From: Poecilobothrus nobilitatus
Lineage: Eukaryota; Arthropoda; Insecta; Diptera; Dolichopodidae
Length of the DNA stretch: 64,000 nt
NCBI GenBank assembly: GCA_947095535.1
Contig: OX352772.1
Location: 36,909,445-36,973,444, forward strand
Direction: 5' to 3'
The position numbers and the translations under genes were made by a program. The notes under the pieces were generated by a model. That model saw only the letters and a program-made list of their open reading frames with translations. It did not search any database and was not told the DNA's origin. Positions 36,301 through 48,827 of the stretch are shown in pieces (position 1 is the stretch's first letter; each line of letters starts with the position of its first letter).

Positions 36301-38207
36301 CCTATAGAAGATAGTGATTAATTACCGATGCGTTAACTCAGCTTTTATCAATAAAAATAGTTCCTATTTATGCTTTCCTTCATAAAAATATTGAAGATGA
36401 ATAATATACATAATATAAATTTTAATAATTCAGTATTTGGTTTTTAAAAAATTCAGTAGGGTTAGTTAGTAACTTACTTAAACTAAATTTTGCAATAGTG
36501 GTCTTATTAAATTTTTGAATAAAAATTGTCCGTTGCCTAAAATCCTTTTCAATTTCAATATTTCTTACATTTATTTTATAGTGATTTAATTTGAACATTG
36601 GATTCAATAACATTTTCTCCATTCTCGACAAGTATTATCTTATTTTAAATTGTATTTAATCTAAAAATTTGAACATGTTATGCAATAATTTTAAATTCTT
36701 TCAGTAACAAAAAAAAAAAAAACTATTGCATTAAAATTTACTTTGTAATAATTAATACTAAATTTTAATTAAATTTTCAATTATATCATTTCAAAGAAAG
36801 ATTTTAATTAAGTTTTAGTTATAATTTAACATGAATATTAGATTAGATACGTGCATCAAATAAAATTAATGTTCAAATTTATTCAGGAAAATCTAATAAT
36901 AACTATTGTTTTTTTTTTTTATAAAAAGTTTGCAATTACTAACCAAAAGCAAACAAAAATAAAGAAAACAAACAAATAATTAAATCATTTATATATTAAC
37001 TAACTTTGAAGTTATTTTAAAACTTTTATCTATTCTATTCTCTTTCTATTTTTACGTGTTTCGATTAAACATTGCAATATTCAATCAAAAATTTGTTATA
37101 GAACACGTACAACATAACAATATTTTTTTAGTGATATCCCCCTATATCCCATTTTTAAATAAAATTTTTTTTAAGGAATTATTTATGTACCATATATATA
37201 AGATTATCTTTAGATAAATTGAGTAAATTAGAAACATATATGAACATATGTATATCAATTTATGTAGAATTCATTAACTTTTTTGTTTTATTTTGTACCT
37301 TTGTGTTATGTAAAAAAAAAATCATTTTTTTTTTAATTTTAAGTATCGGATCTCTGTGTTTAGACACATTTCTATCGAATACTAGAAATAATTTTTGTTC
37401 TATGAACATAAGATTTTAACTGTTCCTAAAAGAGGCATTACATTTTATGGAAAGGATATAATAAAGTGAAATTACTCTATGCAACCTTCAGATTCTTTGT
37501 GAATTTTTATAGGCTCATCTTACGCAATTAATAAGAGCATAATTATATAAAACCTTAAATTTGATTTGTTTAAAGACTTTCCCTAATAACATTTTTAAAA
37601 AAAAGAAAATTTTAAATTAGTTTTAAGTTTATGATAACCCAATATCTTTCCCAACTATATCTCGAGAACTTCTTTTTCTCCAAGATTCTGTAATTTTCAA
37701 AAAAGTTCTTAAATGCTTGATATTGTGTTTCAATTATAGAAATATTACTAATGGTTAATGTCTCTTACAAAATGAATTGCAGATTTAAGATTTTATTGTT
37801 TCAACACAAAAACACTTCTGAACAATACATTTTGTAATTACTTTTAAGTTATATTTTGTCTGGAAAGTAAGTTTTTGAATAAAATGAAAAAATAGCTTTA
37901 ATAACGTCTCTCTTTCGCAAAAACAAAAATTGAAGATTTTCATTTTCTTTTATTTTTGATGTTTTTTGAATAAAACAAAAAAATAGCTTTAATAACGTCT
38001 CCCTGTTGTAAAAAAAAAAAAACTAGAATATTTTTCTTTTTTATTTTTATTGAAAAGGATATTTTAGTGTTTTAACGCAAGTAATGTATACAAATTTACT
38101 AAAAGGAAATTATTATTTTTATTTTAAGTAGATTTTTCAGGATTTTCTGGCAAAAAAATAAAAAAAATTGGCTAACTTTATATTATTGGATCAGTATATT
38201 TATAAAT
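33351..38207. other. A/T-rich region, no supported gene
   Basis: It holds an inverted ATCACCCTGTACGG end near 33425 (insect repeat-end type, no partner found), (GCC)n triplets at about 34620-34632 and GCGGCGGC at 34905-34918. A TA tract lies near 35452-35465, and a two-copy repeat at 37877-38070. The frames in this stretch (35373-35567, 35981-36169, 36422-36631, 37219-37419) lack motifs and are mostly low complexity. Confidence 0.5.
37877..38070. repeat. Imperfect tandem duplication, about 92 bp
   Basis: GAATAAAATGAAAAAATAGC and TTTAATAACGTCTC near 37878 recur near 37970 as GAATAAAACAAAAAAATAGC and TTTAATAACGTCTC, each followed by an A-rich then a TTTTCTTTT-rich segment. This is a diverged two-unit duplication. 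Confidence 0.75.
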
Positions 38208-38720
38208 TTTTTTTTTTATTGATGAAAACTGAGCTAACGCATCACCAGAATCTAGGTTCTTAGTGTACCTTCAAATTGTAGCAGAACTTAGTCGGCCAGA
38301 GTCATTGTTAAGTTTTCCAAAATTTTTTCCACGATGATGCCACTCTTACGGAAGAACCTCTGAAGACTTTTCAGATCTACATTAGAGTGTTCCTAACCTT
38401 AATCTTGAAAAAACGAACTACCGAGATATTTTCGTCTTTTTCTTGACGGAGTAAGACAGTTGCAGAGAAAATGCTCCACCCTTTCTTCATCGCATCAATT
38501 CCACTGCAAAACCTTCTGTTAAGATCGATATTCATTCCTAAACTTCTAGCATGTTTACGAATAAGACAATGGCTCGTAACAACAGCAACCAATTATCGTT
38601 ATTTTTGGTCTAGATAGAGAAATTATGCATTTGGATCTTTTTAAAATTAGATCCGGACATAAAGCTCTGGTTGTACTACAAGTTGAACCAGCTACCTAAC
38701 GCCTTTTGTCCAACTCAGTG
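38208..38720 (-). pseudogene. Decayed 3' end of a LINE retrotransposon (C-terminal RNase H region)
   Basis: The minus strand reads, with frameshifts, LILKRSKCIISLSR, then VVTSHCLIRKHARSLGM (frame 38377-38592), then a cysteine-poor stretch with RQEKDENISVVRFFKIK. In another frame (38288-38394) it reads NVDLKSLQRFFRKSGII followed by a TAA. This order, a T-(G/S)-HC-L-(I/L)-x-x-H-A-x-x-LG motif, then an RR/FF-rich segment, then D(L)xSLxRFxxxSG, is that of the C-terminal region downstream of reverse transcriptase in RNase H-bearing insect LINEs. The A-rich 3' tail is the T run at 38208-38220. The element is 5' truncated and broken by at least two frameshifts, so it is inactive. Confidence 0.7.
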
Positions 38721-39114
38721 AAGAACTTCTTAATATTGTATATCTATTTAAATATAAAAATTAATTTAAATTGATAACTGGAATAGTGTATGCTAGTGAA
38801 AGAGTTTATATTACATAGTGAAAACTGTAGTACATTCAAAATTTATTTTGAAGTTAGAAATAACTTAAAAATAGAGACAGTGAAAAATAAAAAAAAAAAA
38901 AATAAAAATTTAACTGATATATTTTGTGTGAGATAAGTTTTATTTTATTATTTATTTATTTATTTATTTATATTAATATTACATACATAAATGTAATGTA
39001 ATATTATTGAACCATCGACTACTAAAGGCCGTTATAGGTTTTTTATACTATTATTAAATTATACACTAATATTATTTATTTTGTTTATATTATATACTAT
39101 ATATTTACATTATA
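38721..39114. other. A/T-rich spacer with TTTA microsatellite
   Basis: A TTTA repeat lies at 38941-38971, followed by TA-rich sequence. No gene signal is seen. Confidence 0.6.
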
Positions 39115-39230
39115 TGTGGTCGTAAGGGGGTTATGAAAAGAAAAAAACACTTACGACCTGTGCAGGGATCGAACCCACACTCCTTCGGTTATTACGCCAC
39201 ACGCCTACCCACTAGGCTACCGAAGCCCCT
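39115..39230 (-). mobile_element. Divergent tRNA-derived SINE, copy 4
   Basis: Minus-strand head AGGGGCTTCGGTAGCC and TAGTGGGTAGGCGTG has an A box TAGCCTAGTGGG (plus 39208-39219) and a B box GGTTCGATCCC (plus 39165-39175). The body keeps a nine-base stem, GGTCGTAAG with CTTACGACC, although the loop has been replaced by a T-rich sequence. No poly(A) tail remains. The divergence from the 16 kb and 48 kb copies marks an older copy or another subfamily. Confidence 0.75.
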
Positions 39231-39742
39231 TATTTTATTATATTTCTTTATTTACCCCGTATATTTCTTATCAAAATGTAATTTTTATATCCAATATGCC
39301 ATCATAACTTAGTGGAAAATACTTATTTATTTATTTTAATTTAATATTATATAATAAATTGTAGTAATGTCAGTAATGCCCTCGTCTACACATGCCATTT
39401 TAAGATTGCATATTTTCAGGCGATTTTAAAACTATAAGTTTCTTTCATTTGCATATGTTGTTATATGCAGGATTGATGATGTTGATTATCATTTAAAATG
39501 TTAATATTTAATAAAAACTGTATTACTGTAATTTTGTAAATGCTTTTAAAAAATAATTCATGTTTGTTGTTATAATTTTCTTCACTTTGTTGTAAAAATA
39601 ACTGAACATTTTTATGGTGAACATCAAAACAAAACAAGGATATTAATTTTCAAGTCATTTTCTCTTGCTGTTTTTTTTTTTTTGTTTATTCCTTTTATAA
39701 TATAAATGTATTGGGTTTCGCTTAAAGGAAAATTGCTATTTG

Positions 39743-39780
<38 letters not shown>

Positions 39781-40760
39781 TTTTGATTGTATATTCTTGT
39801 AATTTTTTTTGTTTTTTTTTTTTTTATATGTTTGCGATTGATTAGAAATCCAATGAATAGAGACAGTTTATTATTTAGGATAAATTGTAGACAATTGTAG
39901 AACAGCTAATAAAATTAATGAGAAATTTTTTTTTTTTGGAATTAAAGAAAATGAAAAGAATGAATCAATAAATAACTCATACCATCCAATTATATAATAA
40001 ATTAATATACATTATCATATATATAGGACACTTTTATGTAGAGTGGAAATTAATGAAAAGAATTAAAAAAAGAATAAAAATTAATTTGAAATAATATGGC
40101 CCCTTAAAGCGCTTAAATTATTTTGTTTCTTTATTTGTTTTTGGTTTTTATTTAATAGTAATTATATAGGGGTGCTGCTTTGTTTAAAGGATTAGAAAAT
40201 TTTTGTAATTAAATTTCTTTTTCTTTAATTACAAATAAGATTTTTTCTTAAAATTTAAAATTTTAAATTACATTTTAAATTAAAAAAAAAATTTTAAATT
40301 TAATTACTTTTTATTACTTTTTATGAAAAAAAAAAAACCAATTTAAATCTCTAATTTTCAAGGTATCATTACTAGGGCAAAAACATTGATTGCAATTCAC
40401 CCCTCTCATTCGAATATAATTTATTAATTATAGAATATACATGGTTCATTATCCTTAGGAAATAATTGTTATTTATTTTGGAATTATTTCTAGAAATTTC
40501 AAATTATCTGCCTCCACTTTATTGTATAAGAATGAAAATTGATCCTTGTTTTATTTTCTGCATGTTATTAAAAATATTAAGGTTTCAATATTCACAAACA
40601 AAAAGACTTTTTACTCTTAACAGTCAAACTTTTCTAGAAATATTTTTAAATCCATTGACCTTTTTTTATATTGATGGCAATCCCTGATTAAAACTTTTAA
40701 AAACAGCTAGAAAAACAGTAATACTGCTTCTTTCTTACTAAATTCTGCAATATAATCATA
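39231..40760. other. A/T-rich spacer with TA tract
   Basis: A (TA)n tract of about 26 bases lies near 39749-39775 and poly(T) runs are frequent. A 73-codon frame at 40466-40687 has no recognisable motif. The spacer ends at the Helitron terminus, where the adjoining base is the expected A (T on the element strand). Confidence 0.55.
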
Positions 40761-43140
40761 CTAGTAAAAAAGCCCGTCATACGACGGGTATAAGTAGAAA
40801 AATATAGCTTTTGTGAAAGTTTCCTCAGTTTTATGAACAATTTAATTTTAGTAAATTTATTCAAATACTTATATGTATTATATTTAGATATTGATAAATG
40901 TAAAATTTATTGCTAAAGTGTTTTAAATAATGAAAAACCTCAATGATGCTGTGAAGTAGTTTCTTTCAAAAATGTAATAAAAATGATTATTTAATAAATC
41001 TCATCTCTTGTAAATTTCTTTGTCAAGCTTTGGATTAAAAAACCAAAGGTTGGATTAAAAACCAATGGTAAATAAATTTTTGCCAATAGTAACAAAAATT
41101 TTCGCTTCGAAAAAAATACAGTATCAAACTTTATAATTTTGAAACTAAACTACACTGATCTGATGCATTTACCTAATTATAATATATAGTACACTTGTTA
41201 TATTTTTCTATGGTTGCCATAGCAAATGCTTCAAAACTTTCTTTGTTATATTTTTCAAACAAATTTTTACTCTATCCGTAATAATATTCTGTCTCTTTAT
41301 CTATCGCTTTCTCTACAAAATCTTCACACCGTAAGTTTTACGCACCTTTTATGTAAAACAATAAAAATTGGCTGTGCATATAATGTTGAAGTTTTAGAAA
41401 ATAAAAATCATAAAAGAAGCATAAAATTAAGAAAATGTTACACATTCAAAATTTAATTGAAAATTGTGATTCTATAATTTAAATTGCGCTCCTTTAAAAG
41501 CTTTGGTTTTACGCACCGCTTTATTTTTTTATAATTTCTACTTAAAAATGCAACTCTTTAAAAACTTTGATTTATGCACTGCCTTGTTTTTTCATTCTTT
41601 TTATAGCATAACATTTTAATTCTTTTTTTCTATCTGTTATGTACCTAAATATCAGATGTACGTTTCTTTCTTTTCATAGCATAACATTTAATATTTCTTT
41701 TTTCTATCTGTTATGTACGTAAATATCAGAGGTATGTTTTTTTCAATTAAAATCATAACATTTTAATAGTTCTTTTTTTCTTTAAAAATATTTAAAAACA
41801 GTCAAAGTAACATTTTTTGTTCTCTTTTTTTTCTATTCCTTTTTATTTTTTTTCGCAGTATTACATTTATTTTTTTTTGTTTTCTGTTATTTACGTACGC
41901 TAAGTATTTCTTTTATTTTTTTTAAATATTAAATTTATACATACAGTCTATTTAAAAAATATAAATTATAACCTATAGAACATTTTGAATTTTTTTTTGT
42001 TCGTTTATGTTTACCGTCCATTCATATTAATAACTGTTGCCTATATAAAAAATAATAAATCTATAATAAATCTAATATATGTATACCCCTATTTTTATTC
42101 ATATATCTATATTATGGGCTAAACTTCTAATTCTAAAATTGTACTATATTATGGCAAAATTTTTAAAAAATTAAGAAAATGTTACTTAGCAAAATTTAAA
42201 TAAAAATATTATTGCAATTTTATAATATTCTACTTAAAAATCCGAGCCTTTAAAAACTTTGATTTATACACTGCCTTGTTTTTTCTTTCTTTTAATAGCA
42301 TAACATTTTGATATTTCTTTTTTTCTATCTGTTATGTACCTCAATATCAGATGGACTTTTTATTCTTTTCATAGCATAACATTTTTTTGTTTCCTTTTTC
42401 TATCTGTTATGTAGGTACGTAAATATCAGACGTATGTTTTTTTCTTTAAAAATCATAACATTTTAATAGTTCTTTTTTTCTTTAAAAATATTTAAAAACA
42501 ATCAAAGTAACATTTTTGTTCTCTTTTTTTTCTATTCGTTTTTATTATTCTTCGCAGTATTACATTTTACTTTTTTTTTTTTGTTTTCTGTTATTTTTTT
42601 TAAATATTAAATTTATACATCAGTCTATTTAAAAAATATAAATTATAACCTATAGAACATTCTGAATTTTTTTTTGTTCGTTTATGTTTACCGTCCATTC
42701 ATTCATATAAATAACTGTTGCCTATATAAAAATTAATAAATCTATAATAAATCTAATATATGTATACCCATATTTTTATTCATATATCTCTATATTATGG
42801 GCTAAACTTCTGATTCTAAAATTGTACTATATTATGCCAAAATTTTTAAAAAATTAAGAAAATGTTACTTAGCAAAATTTAAATAAAAATATTATTGCAA
42901 TTTTATAATGTTCTACTTAAAAATACGACCCTCTAAAAACTTTGATTTATACACTGCCTTGTTTTTTCTTTCATTTCATAGCATAACATTATAATATTTA
43001 TTGTTTTCTATCTGTTATATGGGTAAATATCAGATGTACGTTTCTTTCTTTTCATAGTATAACATTTGTTAAATTAACATTTAACATAACAGTAGGGCAC
43101 GCTACTCAGCAGCAGCAACTTGTCTTTTATTATATTTAGA
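40761..43140 (-). mobile_element. Non-autonomous Helitron, 2.38 kb
   Basis: Read on the minus strand it starts TCTAAATATAATAAAAGACA (plus 43140 downwards) and then AGTTGCTGCTGCTGAG. It ends with the hairpin CCCGTC-GTAT-GACGGG (plus 40773-40788), eight bases of spacer and CTAG (plus 40761-40764). The flanks are A before TC (plus T43141) and T after CTAG (plus A40760), the A/T insertion site of Helitrons. A 5' TC, a 3' CTAG and a hairpin about 8-12 bases before it are the defining termini. There is no RepHel-type frame, so mobilisation would need proteins supplied by another copy. The interior is built from repeats of about 690 bp (separate entry). Confidence 0.85.
41536..43075. repeat. Internal tandem repeats of about 690 bp within the Helitron
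   Basis: The unit beginning TTCTACTTAAAAA occurs at 41536, 42228 and 42911, giving spacings of 692 and 683 bp; the third unit is cut short near 43075. Each unit carries smaller repeats of CATAGCATAACATTT and CTATCTGTTATGTAC with AAATATCAGA(T/G)G. Each also holds a segment (TTTAAAAACTTTGATTTA(T)(A/G)CACTGCCTTGTTTTTTC) that matches the inverted 5' end of the family A repeats. The units diverge by substitutions and small indels, so the duplication is old. Confidence 0.8.
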
Positions 43141-45224
43141 TAGGGTATAATCTAACGTAAGCTTTTATATATCGTTTTAAAGTTTTTAAACAGTTATAGA
43201 AAGAGGATTTATTTAAAAAAGTATTATTCTGGTATACTAATATCCTCTTTTATTTTTGAACTTAATCCTAAAGATATATCCATAATTTTATGTAATGGTT
43301 TTTTTTTGTACTATTATAAGGTTTTTGAAGTGATTTTATTCTAAGCGATTTATTTTAATATTCTATAATTTTTATGTTTTCATATTTATTTTTTTTTGTG
43401 AGAAAATTGCAATAGATGATGTTTTTACCACCTCTTACCAATTAAAACAAATTAATGTACACAGTATAAACTGTTGTAGTACATAATTAATAGTAATAAT
43501 AATACGATTCCAGTAATTTTTTCCCCCTCAGGAATTAATACTATATCGTATTATTGAACATTACGAAAGTATAGTAATGCCAAAAATTTGCATCTGGGCT
43601 TATTATTATTAGATTAGGACATTGAAATGTTTAAAATGGTAACAATTGAAAAATAATTATTACAAATTTAGTTATCGCAATAGCCACCAATTAACGGAGC
43701 CGAACTATAATGTAGTTTAATATTGATTTGATATTCACATAATTATGTATCAAGAGATTTCTAAAGAATTAAACCCCGATTTGGTACCCTAACAATAAAA
43801 TCACTTCTGATCACTTCTTGTATAAAAATATTCTGCTGGGAAAAGCGAACAATCCTAGTTTAATTTATAAATAAATTCCCTTAAAATTAATAATAATAAT
43901 AATAATAAGTGTTAACATTTCACCCCCGTTTTAAGCGGAATAAATGTGGTCATCATAATTAGCAGTTATTTTTCTTAAAAAATAATAATATCATATCATA
44001 TTATCGGTCTCCGAAATTTCTAATGAAAAGACACAAAAAAAAGACACCTTTAATACAATACAAAGCCATTTCAAAAGTTCTAAAATGTCCTACTACGGTA
44101 TTAATTTTTATGTCGAAAATTATGGGTATCTAAAACTACGTATAGTAAAGTGGACCCAAGTCCAATATAATTAAATTTATTATTCTTTGAAGTGAAAAAA
44201 AAAACAAATTGTTAAAAAAAAAAAAAATTAAATTAAATTATAAAGTCAAATTTAATAAAATAAACAAAAAGAAAAGGTCATAGAAAGAAAAAATACAAAC
44301 ATAGTTACATAATATATACATATAAATAATATCAGAGGACGTCTTTTCCATTCAATTACATAAAATAAAATGAAAATTAAAATGAATCTATTTAAAAAAA
44401 AAAAAAGGAAAGATAAGAAAATTTAACAAAGGAAAAAGGGAGTGTTTTCTTTAACTTAAAAAAAAATAATATAAAATTTTCTTGTAAACGAGAAGGGATG
44501 GAGGGTGGCCATTTTTTCATTATTATATTTTATATTCAACAAGAGCGAGCGCAACTTTATAAAGCTGCATATATTATATTCAAATGAAATGTAAAAGATA
44601 CATTGACTATTTACAAACACTTTCATACATAATAAAATTGTTGTAAACTGTTGAATTTTTTTTAGTTGATGAATAAAGTATAAGATGTACTCTATTTAAT
44701 TAGATTTTAGAAAAATTAAATTCTTATTTATCATTTTCCAGTATTTTATTATTTTGTTTTTTAAGGATCTGTGGAGGAAGAAATACGTAAAGTAAGTATT
44801 TATATATCGTTACTGTACAGTATAAATATAACTAGTATAACTAGAAATCACAAATTGTTGGTCAAAATGACACTTAGTTAGTTCAATGAAAAGAAAAGTC
44901 TCCCCCGAAAACGAAAAAACAAAAAAGTCTCCAAAATTTGAATGAAACTTTAGGCGCTTTCCTTTAAATTGGGGACTCTTAAAACACTCTTGAAAAGATG
45001 GCAAAATCCTGATTTTGGAACTAAATCTAAAATCTATACTGTAATAGTATGCCAATACGTATAGGCTTTTCCTACAAAAGTAATTAAAATTTGACACTAT
45101 GATTTTGACTTGAAAACATTAACTTTAAATCTTGTTTTATAGTAACGTATTGAATTGCTACGAAATATTAAAATATAAATATTGTGTTTACTGAAATTGC
45201 TGCAAGCTAATTAAAAGAATCTAT
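43141..45224. other. A/T-rich spacer
   Basis: An AAT microsatellite lies at 43886-43907, and the rest is A/T-rich filler. The 95-codon minus-strand frame at 44810-45097 is no longer than chance predicts and shows no motif; it lies just downstream, on the same strand, of the second LINE remnant. Confidence 0.55.
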
Positions 45225-45227
45225 TTA

Positions 45228-45372
45228 GACAGAGTTGGTGCTAAATTTCGCCACATTTCAGCCACAATTATACCACTCTTTTAATGAAGAAATTTTGAAA
45301 GCTTCTCAGATCTATGTCAGAAAGTCAGGAAGCTTTATCGAAATATTTTTGCTTTCTCCTTAACAGACTAGC
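45228..45372 (-). pseudogene. Second decayed LINE C-terminal fragment
   Basis: The minus strand reads RRKQKYFDKAS, a stop, LSDIDLRSFQNFFIKR, and then decays. The DNA aligns with the 38.3-38.5 kb LINE remnant: CCACTCTT, then CTTCTCAGATCTA(T/C), then TATCGAAATATTTT(T/C)G occur in the same order and spacing. Only about 145 bp are recognisable, so it is an older or shorter piece of the same LINE lineage, in the same orientation. Confidence 0.6.
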
Positions 45373-47956
45373 TTTGTAGATGTATGTAAATACTTGTATG
45401 AAATATTTCCAAAATAAGAAAATTTACTGATAGGATATGTTTCAGAGTGATTATATGTATTCGTGAAAGTTTTCATCTATCTTTTCTAGCATTTTCAAAA
45501 ACTATCTGTGATATATAAAGTGGAAATTAAAAATTTTTTAGTTAGTCATTTCAATATAAGGTATTTTTGAACTGAGTTTTAATCTTCTTAAATGTATGAA
45601 ATATAAAAAAATATAAACTGTTATTACATTTTGGTTCTGTGAAACTTTTACAATGACCATTCTTCTTTTTTATTTTGTTTATTATATTTTTATATATCTT
45701 ACCATTTGTGATTCTTAAAATAATTTTTATTCAACATTTACCTGAAAAAAGAAAAAATATTATTTTTAAAAATAAACTGTCATGTTATATTTAGAAATTT
45801 TCTTCTGTGATATATAAGTATCAATTAAAACTAAATTATTACTGTTAGATAATTTGTTTATCTTTTTTTAAGTTGTTATTATGTATTGTATGCTTTTATT
45901 AACTATAATATGCTGTTAATTTATACCAATTCATGGAAGAGTGACTGACTTACCAGTAAAAATTTGGACAGTTTTTATTTTAAACATTTTATGAATCTTA
46001 AATCTGAATTCATATAAGAATTCTATTACGTTATCGAGTAGTTAAGATATTTAAATTATTTTTACAAGGATATTTAAAAAGTTCCTTTAAATTAAATTAA
46101 AAAATTGTATTGTAGAATATTGTGGCAAATTGACACACTGTATAATATAATCGGGGTCTTTTAAATAATTTCTAACCCAAAAAAATAATCTTTTAATGAC
46201 TTGATTTCAAAATAAATGACTCTCAAAAGACCTTAAGAAGTTCTTAATCAATCAAAGGTTATCGAAAACATAAGGTATTGTTTTTAAAATTTTTCAAATT
46301 TACACTTTTTTGGGTTTTATTTTTTGAAATGTTTTTTTTTTTTTTTTGAAACCTCACATTCAAAATTGAATCGTCTTTTCACAAATGATTTTCAATTTTA
46401 TTTTAATATCAAAAGAAAAGATGATGAAGACAATATTTTTAAAGAATACTTTGGATTTTTTTTTTTTGTTTTCTAGTATGTCCTTTTTTTTCCATTTCAA
46501 TAATTTTATAGTAAATTCGGACAATATTTACGTCATTATATCCATATATATAAATAAAAAAATGTTCCTTTTCAATCATCATAATATGATGCCCGGTCTG
46601 CCTTGTATTATATTATATTTTTTTTTTTTTTTTTAGGTAAACCTTTTTTTGACCTTTTAAAAGTTTTTTTTTAGGTTTTATTTTTTAAAAATATTTTTTT
46701 TTTTTATTGTCAGATCATTGATTACATTCAATAATGTCTTGAACAAAAGGAACATTATATGAATTGATCCTTAATTTTAAATTAAACGATATTGGGTACA
46801 AAAAAAAAAATCAATGATATCAAACCCAAACTTAAAAATAAAAAATAAAAATAAAACCAGAACTTAAAACTCCGAAACCCAAAACAATCATTTAAAATTG
46901 TTGTCCTTATAATTTTTCGGACCCACATCAATAAATATAAAGACATAACAAAAAAAACAAAAAAAAAAAATATGTTGGAAATTTTGAAATTCTTCCGATA
47001 AGGTTTTGAAATAGAGGTTAGGTTAGAAAGATACAATTGAAATAGAGGTTAGGTTAATAAAATACAATATGCATTGGGTGTTGTTAAAAGGGATAAACAT
47101 AGGTTTGTATTTGGAGGTGGAAGGAATGTAAAAAATAATTCATCTCTAAATTAAAAAAAAAAAAAAAACTAAATTTCTAAGAATCGAGGTATTTTATTAC
47201 GAAATCAATACAAAAAAATTTGTTTTCACCAATTACAGTTTTGTCTAAAACAAAGGTTACATTTTAGATACATTATATAGGAATCCTTTTTAATATATTT
47301 TTTTGAACAGTTACTTAATGATAATGGTGGTATACTATTCTTTAACATGTTAAAAGTCTGGATCATAAAAAAATCTTGTGTCAAATATGGTTTATTCCGG
47401 ATTTTAAAGCCCATGATTTATCTTAAAAACAAATGAAGGGGATTTAGAAAGTCAGGTATAGTTTTAATTAGATTAGAAAATCTCTAAAATCCAAATATGA
47501 TTTATTTTAAAATTTCTTTTTGAAATTTCAACATTTACCTTTTCAGTTAGAAAAAAGTACTAAAATGATATTTTATATCTCATAATTTTGTTATACACTT
47601 TTAAGTGGATGAGTGTATAAGGAAGAAAAATTTTCATGAAAAAATAGTAAAGAAAGAAAAAAAAACCAAAACAATGACATTTTTTCTTTTGGTTATTCCA
47701 AAAAGAATATTAACTGTTCTTGTACATTTAGTTTTTCTGTTTACAACCAGGTCTTCCTAAATTTGAATTATGCCATTGAAGATAAACATAAATTTTATGT
47801 ATTTATACCATGTATATTTTGACAGAATGAAAAATGGTCCTTTCATAGAATTAATTAGTTTTTAGATTTTAACATACACACACACACTTCAAAAGTATAG
47901 ATATTCGGTTATATTTATATTATATACGAGTATGTATGTTTATATTTAAATGGATA
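45373..47956. other. A/T-rich spacer
   Basis: Low-complexity sequence with many T runs. Two copies of TTGAAATAGAGGTTAGGTTA lie at 47006 and 47037 (31-bp period). A CA microsatellite lies at 47876-47886. The frames at 46385-46636, 46782-47036 and 47226-47414 are Phe/Lys/Ile-rich or without motif. Confidence 0.55.
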
Positions 47957-48827
47957 GTATGTTTATGTATGTAAATGAAAACAAAACAAATGAAACATAT
48001 ATGGATTCCATATATGTTTATTTCTTAAATTTTCTTTTTTTTAAAAGTTTTCTAAGTTTATTCTTCTTTTGGTTAAGAAAATATACCATAAATTATGGGG
48101 GACAATCTAGATATTAATTTTGGTTTGTATATAAATAAGTAAAAAATTGAATTTAATTGAAAATATTACTTTTGAATTTGTAATAAAAGGACGTATTATG
48201 TATGTAGCAAATTGAATAATATTTTATATTTTGATAAGTTGACAATTTAATTATTTTGATATATTTCTTCCAAACTCATCAAGACATCCAAACTCATAGT
48301 ATTTAAGATCTTGTGAGTTTTTTTTCATTTATAAACTCTTGTGAGGGTGTCTCGGTGGCCTATAGTGGGAAAGAGCGTATAAAATACGCTGTATGTTTAT
48401 GTATGTAAATGAAAACAAAACAAATGAAACATATATGGATTCCATATATGTTTATTTCTTAAATTTTCTTTTTTTTAAAAGTTTTCTAAGTTTATTCTTC
48501 TTTTGGTTAAGAAAATATACCATAAATTATGGGGGACAATCTAGATATTAATTTTGGTTTGTATATAAATAAGTAAAAAATTGAATTTAATTGAAAATAT
48601 TACTTTTGAATTTGTAATAAAAGGACGTATTATGTATGTAGCAAATTGAATAATATTTTATATTTTGATAAGTTGACAATTTAATTATTTTGATATATTT
48701 CTTCCAAACTCATCAAGACATCCAAACTCATAGTATTTAAGATCTTGTGAGTTTTTTTTCATTTATAAACTCTTGTGAGGGTGTCTCGGTGGCCTATAGT
48801 GGGAAAGAGCGTATAAAATACGCTGTA
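47957..48827. repeat. Exact 434-bp tandem duplication
   Basis: The segment starting GTATGTTTATGTATGTAAAT at 47957 is repeated from 48391 with no difference that I can find by eye over the whole unit. The junctions share a three-base GTA microhomology. The unit ends inside a SINE, so the first unit carries only the SINE left flank and its first 40-odd bases (48344-48390), while the second continues into the complete SINE. Identity this high means either a very recent duplication or an assembly artefact. Confidence 0.85.

Noticed and set aside
44810..45097. 95-codon minus-strand frame as the continuation of the LINE remnant
   Set aside because: No LINE motif is present, and it lies beyond where the 3' end of that remnant is expected.
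47012..47056. AGGTTAGGTTA motifs as interstitial telomere repeats
   Set aside because: Only two short TTAGG-like units inside a 31-bp duplication; far too little to call telomeric.
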